NCBI GenBank assembly: GCA_013151365.1
Contig: JAADIK010000024.1
Location: 1 to 20,284, forward strand
DNA length: 20,284 bases
Source: Deltaproteobacteria bacterium
Lineage (GTDB): Bacteria; Desulfobacterota; Desulfobulbia; Desulfobulbales; Desulfobulbaceae
Reading direction: 5' to 3'
The notes under the pieces are model-generated. The model worked only from the letters and a program-made list of their open reading frames with translations, had not been told where the DNA came from and ran no database searches. Made by a program: the position numbers and the translations under genes. Shown here in pieces: positions 7,645 to 15,122 of the stretch. The first letter of the stretch is position 1. Each line of letters begins with the position of its first letter.

Positions 7645-7947
7645 CTATTTCCTTTTGCCGGCGAAAAAACGCCCGAGGCCCCAGGTGATGATGACAATCA
7701 GGGTCATACCGATGACCGCCGACAGGATGTAACCCGACACTTCACCGGTTTGGGGAACGCTGTAATCCGGCAGCGGCGCATTCCATATCCCGCTGAACCG
7801 GACCAGCCCCTTGGGAACATAGCCCAGCAGCTGGGAGAGTTCCTCGGTTCCCCATTCTCCCCAGGCCGTATTGGAGGCCAGCAGGCCCAGGGGGGACAGA
7901 AGCGCCAGCAGCCCCAGGCCGATCCATAATTTCTTGATACCGTTCAT
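7645..7947 (-). CDS. cbiN: CbiN/NikN-like small membrane component (PDGLE-type)
   Basis: The product is 100 residues. The start at 7947 is set by GGAGG a few bases upstream and by the 4-nt ATGA overlap with the end of cbiM. There is an N-terminal hydrophobic segment (LWIGLGLLALLSPLGLLA), a loop with WGTEELSQLLGYVPKGLVRFSGIWNAP split across conserved positions, and a C-terminal membrane helix (GYILSAVIGMTLIVIITWG). Two helices around an extracytoplasmic loop is the CbiN/NikN layout, and this loop resembles the PDGLE domain common in such transporters. In this family the small subunit assists metal loading of CbiM. Whether to call it CbiN or a PDGLE protein is uncertain. Confidence 0.82.
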   Translation of the reverse strand: MNGIKKLWIGLGLLALLSPLGLLASNTAWGEWGTEELSQLLGYVPKGLVRFSGIWNAPLPDYSVPQTGEVSGYILSAVIGMTLIVIITWGLGRFFAGKRK

Positions 7948-8642
7948 GATCGTACCTCCTCTCCTTTGAATCCCGGTTGCTGCCACAAGGGGATTGACCG
8001 CCGCGCAAAGGCCAGAACCCCCTCCGTCGCCACCACTTCGGCAATGCCGGCGATGGTCAGGTGAGCGAGCATCATGGCCGGAATTGTCTGCGACAGGCTG
8101 TATGGACAATAGAGGGGCGTGCCGGCGGCGGTATGGAAGAGCAGGGGCTGAATACCCAGCTCGATAGCCGCGCACAGGGCGGCGGCATTGATACCGGCGT
8201 AACTGCCCAGGGCGATCGCCAGCCAATGGCGGGTGGAACCGGCGGCCGCGTTCCTGCCTACCGCCCGGTAGATAAAATAGCCGACAAAGGGCAGGACAAT
8301 AGCCATATTGAAACAGTTGGCGCCCAAGGCCAGAATACCGCCGTCACCGAAAAAAATGGCCTGGACCAGCAGGGCGATGGAGACACCGATGGTGGCGGCC
8401 CAGGGCCCAAGGACTATAGCCATCAAGGTCCCGCCCACGGCGTGGGCCGTGGTCCCGCCCGGTACCGGAACATTAAACATCATGATGACGAAAGAAAAGG
8501 CGGAAAAAATGGAAAGAAGCGGCACCATTTTTCCGGTGAGATTCTCCTTGACCTTCTTTGCCGACCAGTACCAGAAAGGCGCGCTGGCGGTATACATGAC
8601 CGCACAGGTCGACGGGCTCAGATATCCATCCGGGATATGCAT
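7944..8642 (-). CDS. cbiM: Cobalt/nickel ECF substrate-binding membrane protein CbiM
   Basis: The product is 232 residues. It starts with MHIPDGYLS, the invariant N-terminus whose Met1 and His2 contribute to the metal site in CbiM/NikM. A further metal-site region, PGGTTAHAVGG, is present, and the rest is a hydrophobic helical protein. The ATG at 8642 follows AAGGAGGT. It is the first gene of cbiMNQO and its last bases overlap the small subunit gene (ATGA). Together the four proteins import Co2+ (or Ni2+) across the inner membrane. A structured 160-bp leader lies upstream, after the porin gene. Confidence 0.93.
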   Translation of the reverse strand: MHIPDGYLSPSTCAVMYTASAPFWYWSAKKVKENLTGKMVPLLSIFSAFSFVIMMFNVPVPGGTTAHAVGGTLMAIVLGPWAATIGVSIALLVQAIFFGDGGILALGANCFNMAIVLPFVGYFIYRAVGRNAAAGSTRHWLAIALGSYAGINAAALCAAIELGIQPLLFHTAAGTPLYCPYSLSQTIPAMMLAHLTIAGIAEVVATEGVLAFARRSIPLWQQPGFKGEEVRS

Positions 8643-8669
8643 TTATACCTCCTTCATTAATTGTAAGCC

Positions 8670-8693
8670 GTCACAGGCACCACACCCTGTGAC
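8670..8693 (-). promoter_or_regulatory. Leader stem-loop close to the cbiM ribosome site
   Basis: GTCACAGG (8670-8677) and CCTGTGAC (8686-8693) form a perfect 8-bp stem around an 8-nt loop. A short outer stem (GTAA with TTAC) may extend it. It lies about 15 nt upstream of the AAGGAGGT of cbiM. It could be an operator or an RNA element controlling metal import. It does not match the cobalamin-riboswitch B12 box or the NikR operator as I know them. Confidence 0.45.
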
Positions 8694-8710
8694 CAGTTAC
8701 GATTGATTGG

Positions 8711-8760
8711 TGTCCGTCCGAAAACGATCTCAAACAAAAATCCTTGTTTCCGGACGGACA
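8711..8760 (-). promoter_or_regulatory. Long nested stem-loop between the porin gene and cbiM
   Basis: TGTCCGTCCG (8711-8720) and CGGACGGACA (8751-8760) are a perfect 10-bp inverted repeat. A second, inner stem (AAACAA at 8732-8737 with TTGTTT at 8744-8749) can form inside it. No uridine tract follows on the minus strand, so it is not a standard terminator. It could be a processing or stability element separating porin from transporter expression, or part of a leader regulator. Confidence 0.45.
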
Positions 8761-8806
8761 TCGACTTTGATTATCAACGGCCGGACAATAACCTCGTCGG
8801 CGCTTC

Positions 8807-10228
8807 CTAAAAGTTCACCTGTGACCGCAGGCCGAAGATGTATATATCGCTTGCCAGCGAGTTGCCGCCGGCATTCTGTATCCACTGCAAATCGGCGGAC
8901 AGGGCGAAGTGTTCGTTCAACGTCAGCTTGTAGTAGCTCTCCAGGTATTTCTCGTCGGCGGTATCCCGGTTGGCGTTTTTATAATCATCGGTAAGCAGGG
9001 TCTGGCCGACGGCGAGGCCGAAGACATCGTCGGCCCGCCGCCAGAAATGTCCGGGGACCTCAAGGCCCATGCTCCATAACTTGTCAAACGGGATCATCTC
9101 CCAGGCCTGGTCGTCGCCGTTCCACCTGGCCAGGTCGTCATCGGTCTGGCTGTAGCGGGCAAAACCCTTGACGCCGTCCCAGATTTCCTGATCGAAACTG
9201 AGCCCCCAGCCTTCCTGGGCCTGGTCGGCCAGAGAGGATGAATACAGGGGGGCGGCATTGGCCGCGGCAAGATTGCTGTTTTCGAGATGGTTTCTCCCAT
9301 CCCGCCAGGCATAGATACGGTAGTTACCCTGCCGGTCATTAAAGCGGGGTTTGAAGTTGACCTGGCCCGCCACGAACCCGTGGTCGAACAGGCGGTCCCA
9401 GTTGTCATTTTCGACGGAAGCGCCTACCAGCCTGAATTCCAGGAGATCCCAGGGCTCCGCCTTCACCATGAAACCGGGACAGTAAAAATTGTCCGGCTCC
9501 GGGATGGTCAGCCCCATGCTCTTGACGAAGATGTTGGACATAAACTGGCTGGTCTCGTCCCCGGCCACCTCGTTTTCGTCGAACAGGACGCTGACATCCA
9601 TCTTGCCGGCATCAAGAGTCAATTTGTCGTTCAGGAAGGAGAACTCGTAAAAGGCCTCGGAAATCGTGACATCGGCCTGGTCCCTGTCGTTCTTCGTGAC
9701 CCAGGCGTCATAGTTGGGGACACTGAAACTCGCGACCCGGTTGTTGATGCCTTCTCCGTCCCCGCCCTCGAGATGGATGTAAAAACTCCCGTACTGCGCA
9801 AAGGAAGTGCTGAGATTGACATCCATGGTATAGGACCCTTCCGTGGTGTTCCCGCCGCCGGTGTTGTTCAGGTCACGGTCATTGCCGGACGTGCCCTGAA
9901 CGATACCGGTGACGTCCACGTCAAGACCGATGCGCTTGAACCAGGCCGGCCCGCCGTCTTGCGAGTCTTGAGCGCTCGTTGCCGTTGCCGCGCCGGTCAC
10001 CGTGGGCAGGGCCTTTGCCGGCGGCTGACTTTGCCGCGTTGCTTTCATGGCCTGCAACTCCCCTTCCACCTTCTGCAGCCGTTCCATGAGCATGCGGTTT
10101 TGCCCGGCGAGCACCTGGATCTGCCGCTCCATGTCGGCAGGGCTTCCGGCCAGGGCGGTCTGCGCCGCAAAGAGCACCGTAACAACGGCTGCCCCCAATG
10201 TCGTTGTTCCCAAAAAACGTTTCCCCAT
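8807..10228 (-). CDS. Outer-membrane porin with N-terminal coiled coil (OprB-like)
   Basis: The product is 473 residues from the ATG at 10228, which is preceded by GGAGGAGG and gives a textbook signal peptide (MGKRFLGTTTLGAAVVTVLF, cleavage probably after TALA). An in-frame ATG at 10240 would add four residues. The mature N-terminus is a short coiled coil (MERQIQVLAGQNRMLMERLQKVEGELQAM). A beta-barrel-like region rich in alternating aromatic residues follows, with AFYEFSFLNDKLTLDAGKMD and GLRSQVNF at the C-terminus; terminal Phe is typical of outer-membrane barrels. It resembles carbohydrate-selective porins, but the substrate is unknown. The neighbouring metal importer makes passage of a metal complex conceivable. 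Confidence 0.8.
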   Translation of the reverse strand: MGKRFLGTTTLGAAVVTVLFAAQTALAGSPADMERQIQVLAGQNRMLMERLQKVEGELQAMKATRQSQPPAKALPTVTGAATATSAQDSQDGGPAWFKRIGLDVDVTGIVQGTSGNDRDLNNTGGGNTTEGSYTMDVNLSTSFAQYGSFYIHLEGGDGEGINNRVASFSVPNYDAWVTKNDRDQADVTISEAFYEFSFLNDKLTLDAGKMDVSVLFDENEVAGDETSQFMSNIFVKSMGLTIPEPDNFYCPGFMVKAEPWDLLEFRLVGASVENDNWDRLFDHGFVAGQVNFKPRFNDRQGNYRIYAWRDGRNHLENSNLAAANAAPLYSSSLADQAQEGWGLSFDQEIWDGVKGFARYSQTDDDLARWNGDDQAWEMIPFDKLWSMGLEVPGHFWRRADDVFGLAVGQTLLTDDYKNANRDTADEKYLESYYKLTLNEHFALSADLQWIQNAGGNSLASDIYIFGLRSQVNF

Positions 10229-10333
10229 CTCCTCCTCCATTTCCTTTTTTATTCTTCATGTCCCAAACCAAAAACGACGGGAACCGGCAAGTCGGCCCAT
10301 CGAGTAATACGTTTCTCAGAAAAATGTTACCGA

Positions 10334-10362
10334 TACTTACTATCTGCCGATGGCAAAGTCAA
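10334..10362 (-). promoter_or_regulatory. Weak promoter candidate for the porin gene
   Basis: On the minus strand TTGACT (10362-10357) is followed after exactly 17 bp by TAAGTA (10339-10334). The -35 is near consensus and the -10 is poor. It would give a leader of about 100 nt before the porin ATG. The 200-bp gap here otherwise shows nothing I can name. Confidence 0.3.
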
Positions 10363-10444
10363 CTGAAAATATATTCCTTGGATTTGTTCGTTTGGGGCGC
10401 CGAACCCATCCTTGGCGGATGAAGGAGGGCAAAACGGGTGGAGA

Positions 10445-10882
10445 CTAACCCGCGTCCAGCCGGTTACCGATCAGGCCGTAAAATGAAAAATCGGCGGCGC
10501 TGAAAAACCAGCCCAGGTGGGTCAGACAGGTCGAACAGAGGCAGAACTGCCAGGAATAACCGCTAAACCAGGTGAATTCGGAGGTTGGCCGGCCGTGAAT
10601 GAAACAGCCGGGAGCCCGGCGGAAACAGCGAATTTCATAGACAACGCCGGCAGGATTGAAAAAGGCGTGGAGGTGGGCGTCGTTGACCACGATGGCCTGG
10701 TCCCGGCCGGTGATGACGGCGCGGCAACGACGGCAGACAAGGGGCGTTGCGTCCTTGACGCCGGTCTCGTCACCGGAGGCGGTGTCCGGACGACCGGCGC
10801 TGCCGGATGATCGTGATTCTCTGAGCAGCAGGGGAGTTCGGTCAACCCGCGCTGTCCGCTTGATTGTTATAGTAATCGACAA
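10445..10882 (-). CDS. Stand-alone bacterial CULT-domain (cereblon ligand-binding domain) protein
   Basis: The product is 145 residues at most. The only start in this frame is TTG at 10882, inside the last 41 nt of cobA-hemD, with a weak GGTGGA upstream, so the true start is uncertain. The CULT fold begins near residue 47: zinc ligands CRRC (50/53) and CSTC (116/119), FNPAG (75-79), YEIRCFRRAPG (82-92), and the aromatic-cage tryptophans in TWFSG (Trp105), YSW (Trp111) and HLGWFF (Trp125), ending YGLIGNRL. This matches the thalidomide-binding domain of human cereblon and the single-domain Magnetospirillum protein MsCI4. The family's tri-Trp pocket binds cyclic imides and related small molecules; the bacterial role is unknown. 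No signal peptide is seen. Overlap with a tetrapyrrole gene suggests co-translation. Confidence 0.88.
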   Translation of the reverse strand: MSITITIKRTARVDRTPLLLRESRSSGSAGRPDTASGDETGVKDATPLVCRRCRAVITGRDQAIVVNDAHLHAFFNPAGVVYEIRCFRRAPGCFIHGRPTSEFTWFSGYSWQFCLCSTCLTHLGWFFSAADFSFYGLIGNRLDAG

Positions 10883-12425
10883 TGGCGTCCACCATATCGG
10901 CTATGGTATAGCGCTCGGGCTGGATATCTACTTTGAGCCCGCTCTGCGCAACGGTCTTGGCCGTAATCGGGCCGATGGCGGCAATGGCCACCTTGTCCAG
11001 CAACCGGTGCAGTTCCTCTGGTGATGCGGCATCAACCATGGTGAGGAAATTGGTCACGGTGGACGAGCTGGTAAAGGTCAGCAGATCAATCTCGGCCGCG
11101 GCCAGCTGCTCCCGCAACTGCTCTTTCCGCCCCTGGGGCGGCACATTCTGATACACCGGGGCCACGGTGACCTGGGCTCCGGCCCCCTCCAGCATCTCCG
11201 GCAGGATCTCCCTGGCCTTCAGGGCGCGCGGGATCAGCACCCGGCCGCCCTCGACACCGGCGGCGATCAGCGACTCGGCCAACCCCTCGCCGGTAAACTT
11301 CTCCGGGATCAGGTCCACCCTGATTCCGTATTTGAGCAGTTCGTCCCCGGTGGTTTTTCCCACGGCGGCGATGCGGGGACCGCCCAGGCTGCGGGCATCC
11401 AGCCCCAGGTCGTAGAGGCGCTTGAAAAAATAGGTGACCGCGTTCAGGCTGGTAAAGAGCAGCCACTGGTACGAGCCGATGCGCGCCAGTTCCCGGTCAA
11501 AGACCTGGTAATCGTCAACCGGTTCGATGTGGATCGTGGAATATTCAAGACAATCCGCCCCATGCTCCTCGAGAAGCGCCACCAGTTCGCTGGCCTGCTC
11601 CCTGGTCCGGGTCACGACGACGTGCTTGCCGAAAAGAGGCCGCTTCTCGTACCAGTCAATGGTTTCGCGGAGCCGGACCACTTCACCGACAACAATGAGG
11701 GCGGGCGGCTTGATATCCGCCTTGTGCACCACCTCGGTAATGGTTTCAAGGGTGCCGACAACCGAGTGCTGCTGCGGCGTCGAGGCCCAGCGGACGACCG
11801 CCACCGGGGTCTGCGGATCACGGCCGTTGTCGATGAGTTTCTTGGTGATGATGGGCAGGTTCTTTATCCCCATGTAGATGACAATGGTCCCGGCACCCGT
11901 GGCCAGCTTGTCCCACCTGATATTGGACTTTTTCTTGGCCGGGTCCTCGTGGCCCGTTACAAAGGCCACCGAGGCGGTATAGCCGCGATGAGTAATAGGG
12001 ATACCGGCATAGGTCGCGGCGGCCGTGGCCGAAGTCACACCGGGTACGACCTCGAAGGGAATCCCTTCCGCCACCAGCGCTTCAATTTCTTCGGCACCGC
12101 GGCCGAAGATGAAAGGGTCACCGCCCTTCAGCCGGACCACCATCCTGCCGGCCTTGCCGTGGCCGATGAGCATCTGGTTGATGCCCTCCTGGGTGAAGGC
12201 GTGCAGGCCGCCGCCTTTTTTGCCGACATAAATCAGCGTGGCCGTGAGCGGGGCGTGGCGCAGCAGTTTTTTATTGGCCAGGTAGTCGTAGACCACGACC
12301 TCGGCCCGCTCCAGCAAATATTTGCCGCGCAGGGTGATCAGGCCCGGATCACCGGGACCGGCACCGACGAGGTAGACCTTGCCCGAAGCCTTTATTGTTT
12401 TTTTATCCGTATTATCTGAAGTCAT
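10842..12425 (-). CDS. cobA-hemD: CobA-HemD fusion: uroporphyrinogen-III C-methyltransferase and uroporphyrinogen-III synthase
   Basis: The product is 527 residues from ATG at 12425; a TTG at 12440 would add five residues, and neither has a clear ribosome site. Residues about 15-258 are SUMT (CobA), with VYLVGAGPGDPGLITL, VVRLKGGDPFIFGRG and VPGVTSATAAATYAGIP, which methylates uroporphyrinogen III with SAM to precorrin-2. Residues about 262-520 are HemD, with GKHVVVTRTREQASEL, WLLFTSLNAV and FTSSSTVTNF, which closes hydroxymethylbilane to uroporphyrinogen III. The fusion channels linear tetrapyrrole straight to precorrin-2, the branch to siroheme, cobalamin and alternative heme. It follows hemC and its 3' end overlaps the CULT gene. 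Confidence 0.95.
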   Translation of the reverse strand: MTSDNTDKKTIKASGKVYLVGAGPGDPGLITLRGKYLLERAEVVVYDYLANKKLLRHAPLTATLIYVGKKGGGLHAFTQEGINQMLIGHGKAGRMVVRLKGGDPFIFGRGAEEIEALVAEGIPFEVVPGVTSATAAATYAGIPITHRGYTASVAFVTGHEDPAKKKSNIRWDKLATGAGTIVIYMGIKNLPIITKKLIDNGRDPQTPVAVVRWASTPQQHSVVGTLETITEVVHKADIKPPALIVVGEVVRLRETIDWYEKRPLFGKHVVVTRTREQASELVALLEEHGADCLEYSTIHIEPVDDYQVFDRELARIGSYQWLLFTSLNAVTYFFKRLYDLGLDARSLGGPRIAAVGKTTGDELLKYGIRVDLIPEKFTGEGLAESLIAAGVEGGRVLIPRALKAREILPEMLEGAGAQVTVAPVYQNVPPQGRKEQLREQLAAAEIDLLTFTSSSTVTNFLTMVDAASPEELHRLLDKVAIAAIGPITAKTVAQSGLKVDIQPERYTIADMVDAIVDYYNNQADSAG

Positions 12426-12460
12426 TTTCGTTAAATTCAAGGTTGAATGTCAAAATCCGC

Positions 12461-12486
12461 TCGCAGCCGTTAATCGCAGCCGTTGA
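12461..12486. repeat. 13-bp tandem duplication between hemC and cobA-hemD
   Basis: TCGCAGCCGTTAA (12461-12473) is followed directly by TCGCAGCCGTTGA (12474-12486), identical at 12 of 13 positions. It lies in the roughly 80-nt intercistronic gap and probably arose by replication slippage. Confidence 0.7.
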
Positions 12487-12507
12487 TACAATCCCCGGAA
12501 ATTCCGC

Positions 12508-13443
12508 CTATCTCCCCTCGGAGCCGTAGACCTCTTCCAGGATGGCCCGAGCCCCCTGGCCAAGCAGTTTATCCGCCAGCCGGCAACCAAGCTCCTCCGC
12601 CTCGGCAGCCGGTGCGCTCGCCTGCTCCTTGAGGACCCGCTTGCCGTCCACGCTGGCGATCAGGCCGGTCAGGGTCACCCGGCCGGCCGCCAGGGTGGCA
12701 TGGCCGCCGATGGGCACCTGGCAGCCGCCTTCCAGGCGCAGCAGAAAAGCCCGTTCCGCGGCTACCGTCACCGCGGTTTCAGGATGATGCAGAAACATGA
12801 GCCCGTCCAGGAGTTCGCCGTCCGCCTCCCGCAACTCTATGCCCAGGGCACCCTGGCCGATGGCCGGCAGCATCTGCTCCGGCTGGAAAAACGAGGTGAT
12901 GCGCTCCTGCATGCCCAGGCGGTTCAGGCCGGCGCCGGCCAGGATAATGGCATCGTACCTCCCCTCGTCCAGCTTCCGGAGCCGGGTATCCAGGTTGCCG
13001 CGCAGGTCTTCGATGGCCAGGTCGGGCCGCAGGCCGGCCAGCTGGGACTTGCGGCGCAGGCTGGAGGTACCGACCCTGGCGCCTGCCGGCAGTTCGTCGA
13101 AGGACGCGAATCGCACCGAAACAAAGGCGTCCAGCGGCACTTCGCGGGCCGGCACAATGGCGATCCGCAGGCCGTCCGGCAGTTCCGCGGGCACGTCCTT
13201 CATGGAATGGACGGCCAGATCGGCCCGGCCGTCCAACAGGGCGTCTTCGATCTCCTTGACAAAGAGCCCCTTGCCGCCGACCTTGGCCAGCGGCACATCG
13301 AGAATCTTATCCCCCTTGGTGGTGATTTTGACCAGTTCAACCGAGGTGCCGGGATGCTGTTGCTCTATCCGGTTCTTGACCCAGGTTGACTGGGTGACCG
13401 CCAGCAGGCTGGCCCTGGTGCCGATTTTTATCTCTTTTTTCAT
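12508..13443 (-). CDS. hemC: Hydroxymethylbilane synthase (porphobilinogen deaminase)
   Basis: The product is 311 residues, the normal family length. It polymerises four porphobilinogen molecules into hydroxymethylbilane in the cytoplasm. Conserved features are KIGTRASLLAVTQ at the start, HSMKDVP with catalytic Asp83, VGTSSLRRKSQL, IEDLRGNLDTRLRKL, and LEGGCQVPIGG, in which Cys241 carries the dipyrromethane cofactor. The start ATG at 13443 is embedded in a 14-bp tandem duplication that creates a five-codon upstream frame. The product feeds the CobA-HemD fusion encoded about 80 nt downstream. Confidence 0.96.
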   Translation of the reverse strand: MKKEIKIGTRASLLAVTQSTWVKNRIEQQHPGTSVELVKITTKGDKILDVPLAKVGGKGLFVKEIEDALLDGRADLAVHSMKDVPAELPDGLRIAIVPAREVPLDAFVSVRFASFDELPAGARVGTSSLRRKSQLAGLRPDLAIEDLRGNLDTRLRKLDEGRYDAIILAGAGLNRLGMQERITSFFQPEQMLPAIGQGALGIELREADGELLDGLMFLHHPETAVTVAAERAFLLRLEGGCQVPIGGHATLAAGRVTLTGLIASVDGKRVLKEQASAPAAEAEELGCRLADKLLGQGARAILEEVYGSEGR

Positions 13444-13457
13444 ATCTCTTTTTTCAT
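13430..13457 (-). repeat. 14-bp tandem duplication of the hemC start region, with mini-ORF
   Basis: On the minus strand ATGAAAAAAGAGAT occurs twice, back to back (13457-13444 and 13443-13430). The first copy encodes a five-codon frame, MKKEI, identical to the HemC N-terminus. Its TGA overlaps the hemC ATG as ATGA (13443-13440). The AAAGAGAT of the first copy also provides the only visible ribosome-site-like sequence for hemC. Confidence 0.75.
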
Positions 13458-13459
13458 AG

Positions 13460-14414
13460 TTAAATAGTTAACCCTGACTCATCTTCTGCCAGGCCGTCAA
13501 GAATTGCAGCGGCAAGGAGGGGAATCATCAACTCGTGATGCCCGGTAAAGTTAAATCCGCATCCGCCTTCCAGGGTGGGGCGATGGACAACGTTGGTGAG
13601 TGGGCGGTACTGCCGGATAAAATCAAAATTGGCCGTGGTCAGATGCCTGACTTCGTGGCCCAGGTTGCGGACCACGGTCAGGGCCTTGAGAAAAACCTCG
13701 GGCAGCAGGACCGCCGAGCCGACGTTCAGGTAGACGCCCCCTTCGAGGCCGGCGACCAGGGCGCAGAAAACCCGGAAGTCATAGTGGCTGGTCTGGCCGA
13801 TGGCCGCTCCCGCCGGGATGGATATGAATGATATCCGTGCCGATGGCCACGTGCACGGTGACCGGGATGTCCATCCTGGCTGCCTGGGCCAGCAGGCTCT
13901 GGTCGTTATGCGGAAAATCCTGTTCCAGCAGGGCCTCGCCCACGGCGCGGCCGAGGCCGATATTCTTCCCGGCCCCGCGTTTGATGGCCGTGTTGAGCAC
14001 TTCCCCGGTCTCCCGGGCAGCGCCGAAGGCCCCTGATCCCAGGACATCGGCGACCTCCTCCGAGGTGCGGCCGACCATGGCGATTTCCGTGTCATGAATG
14101 ATCCCGGCGCCGTTCAGGGCAATGGCGGAAATAACGCCCCTCTTCATGAGCTCGATCAGGACCGGGTTCAGCCCCACCTTGATCACATGCGCGCCCATCC
14201 CGACCAATACCGGCCTGCCGGCCCGGCAGGACTTGACGATGCGCCGCACCAGTTCGGGCAGGTCCCGGCCGGCCAGTTGTCCGGGCAGACCGGCCAGCAG
14301 GTCACGCACGCTCATGCCGGGCCGCGGGGGCCGGGCAAAATCGTCGATAGTGACCTTGGAATGCCGGCCGTGCAGAGAATAGGTATGCAGACCGCTGAAA
14401 TCAAGGGGCTTCAT
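13460..14414 (-). pseudogene. Deoxyhypusine-synthase-like protein, frameshifted
   Basis: Two overlapping frames together give one protein. The first runs from ATG 14414 (MKPLDFSGLHTYSLHGRHSK, later MGAHVIKVGLNPVLIELM, ALNGAGIIHDTEIAM, HVAIGTDIIHIHPG) and hits a stop at 13779. Homology-like sequence resumes in another frame with GAAIGQTSHYDFRVFCALV, YLNVGSAVLLPEVFLKAL and TGHHELMIPLLAAAIL, to the TAA at 13460. The change falls near 13806-13817. From start to stop there are 955 nt, one over a multiple of three. As I remember related bacterial proteins of about 320 residues, they read HPxADGAAIG here, so a few missing bases would explain both the shift and the two lost residues. The family resembles deoxyhypusine synthase but its function in bacteria is unclear. 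A sequencing error is an equally good explanation. It sits 16 nt before hemC. Confidence 0.7.
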
Positions 14415-14432
14415 CAGTATCCCGCCGGCAGT

Positions 14433-14478
14433 CCGGGACCAGGACCAAGCCCTGTTCGCGCGGGCAGGACCGTCCCGG
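14433..14478. other. Inverted repeat between gmhA and the frameshifted gene
   Basis: CCGGGAC (14433-14439) and GTCCCGG (14472-14478) are perfect 7-bp arms around a 32-nt GC-rich loop, within an 84-bp gap. No uridine tract follows on the minus strand. Its significance is weak. Confidence 0.25.
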
Positions 14479-14498
14479 GGTTAACGTCCGCCCGGCTT

Positions 14499-15083
14499 TC
14501 AGGAATCACCGAACATCTCCTCTTCAACTATCCGGCAGAGCAGGTGCTCGACCCAGAGATGTGTTTCCTGGATATAGGGGGTAAAATCGGACGGCACGTT
14601 GAGGAGCAGATCGACCACCGCTCCGAGGTCGCCGCCGGGACGAACGGTACCGCCGGTCAGGGCGGCCGTTTTCAGCCCCATGTCCCGGGCCGTCTCCAGC
14701 GCCTTGACGACATTGGCCGAAGTGCCGCTGGTGGAGATGCCCAGGGCCAGGTCTTCCGGTTTGCCCAGGGCCTGGACCTGTTTGACGAAAATCAAATCAA
14801 AGCTGAAATCGTTGCCGATACTCGTCAGCACCGAACTGTCGGTGGTCAGGGCGAGGGCCGGCAGCGGTCGACGGTCGACGAGAAAGCGGTTGACGAACTC
14901 GGCCGCCATATGCTGGGCATCGGCCGCGCTGCCGCCGTTGCCGAAAATGAGCAGTTTCCCGCCCGAGCTGAATGTTTCGACAATCCACCGGGCCAATTGG
15001 ATAATCCGGTCGGCCGAGGCCTCGGCAAAGGCCTGGTGGGCAGCAATCGACTGAGCAAGATTCGTTGAGATAAGTGTTTTCAT
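14499..15083 (-). CDS. gmhA: Sedoheptulose-7-phosphate isomerase (phosphoheptose isomerase, SIS domain)
   Basis: The product is 194 residues from ATG at 15083. A TTG at 15119 in the same frame would add 12 poorly conserved residues, but that TTG belongs to a likely -35 element. The SIS domain shows GKLLIFGNGGSAADAQHMAAEF (conserved Glu in AAEF), TTDSSVLTSIGND, GISTSGTSANVVKAL and ETHLWVEHLLC (catalytic His). GmhA converts sedoheptulose 7-phosphate to D-glycero-D-manno-heptose 7-phosphate, the first step to lipopolysaccharide core heptose, consistent with a Gram-negative envelope. There is no ribosome site upstream of the ATG, and promoter spacing suggests a leaderless message. Confidence 0.92.
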   Translation of the reverse strand: MKTLISTNLAQSIAAHQAFAEASADRIIQLARWIVETFSSGGKLLIFGNGGSAADAQHMAAEFVNRFLVDRRPLPALALTTDSSVLTSIGNDFSFDLIFVKQVQALGKPEDLALGISTSGTSANVVKALETARDMGLKTAALTGGTVRPGGDLGAVVDLLLNVPSDFTPYIQETHLWVEHLLCRIVEEEMFGDS

Positions 15084-15090
15084 GGCCGCA

Positions 15091-15119
15091 ACAATGAAAA
15101 AAAAACCGGGTACTGTCAA
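15091..15119 (-). promoter_or_regulatory. Promoter candidate for gmhA placed directly after the adk terminator
   Basis: On the minus strand TTGACA (15119-15114) is followed after 17 bp by CATTGT (15096-15091), with a perfect -35 and a weak -10. The -10 ends only 7 nt before the A of the gmhA ATG, so transcription would begin at or next to the start codon. Confidence 0.45.
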
Positions 15120-15122
15120 ATA

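Noticed and set aside
8767..8777. TTGAT-T-ATCAA, FNR/CRP-like palindrome
   Set aside because: FNR-type boxes need four bases between the half sites; here there is only one.
8643..8806. Cobalamin or NiCo riboswitch upstream of cbiM
   Set aside because: I looked for the B12 box and for NiCo-type conserved junctions and found neither. Only simple stem-loops are present.
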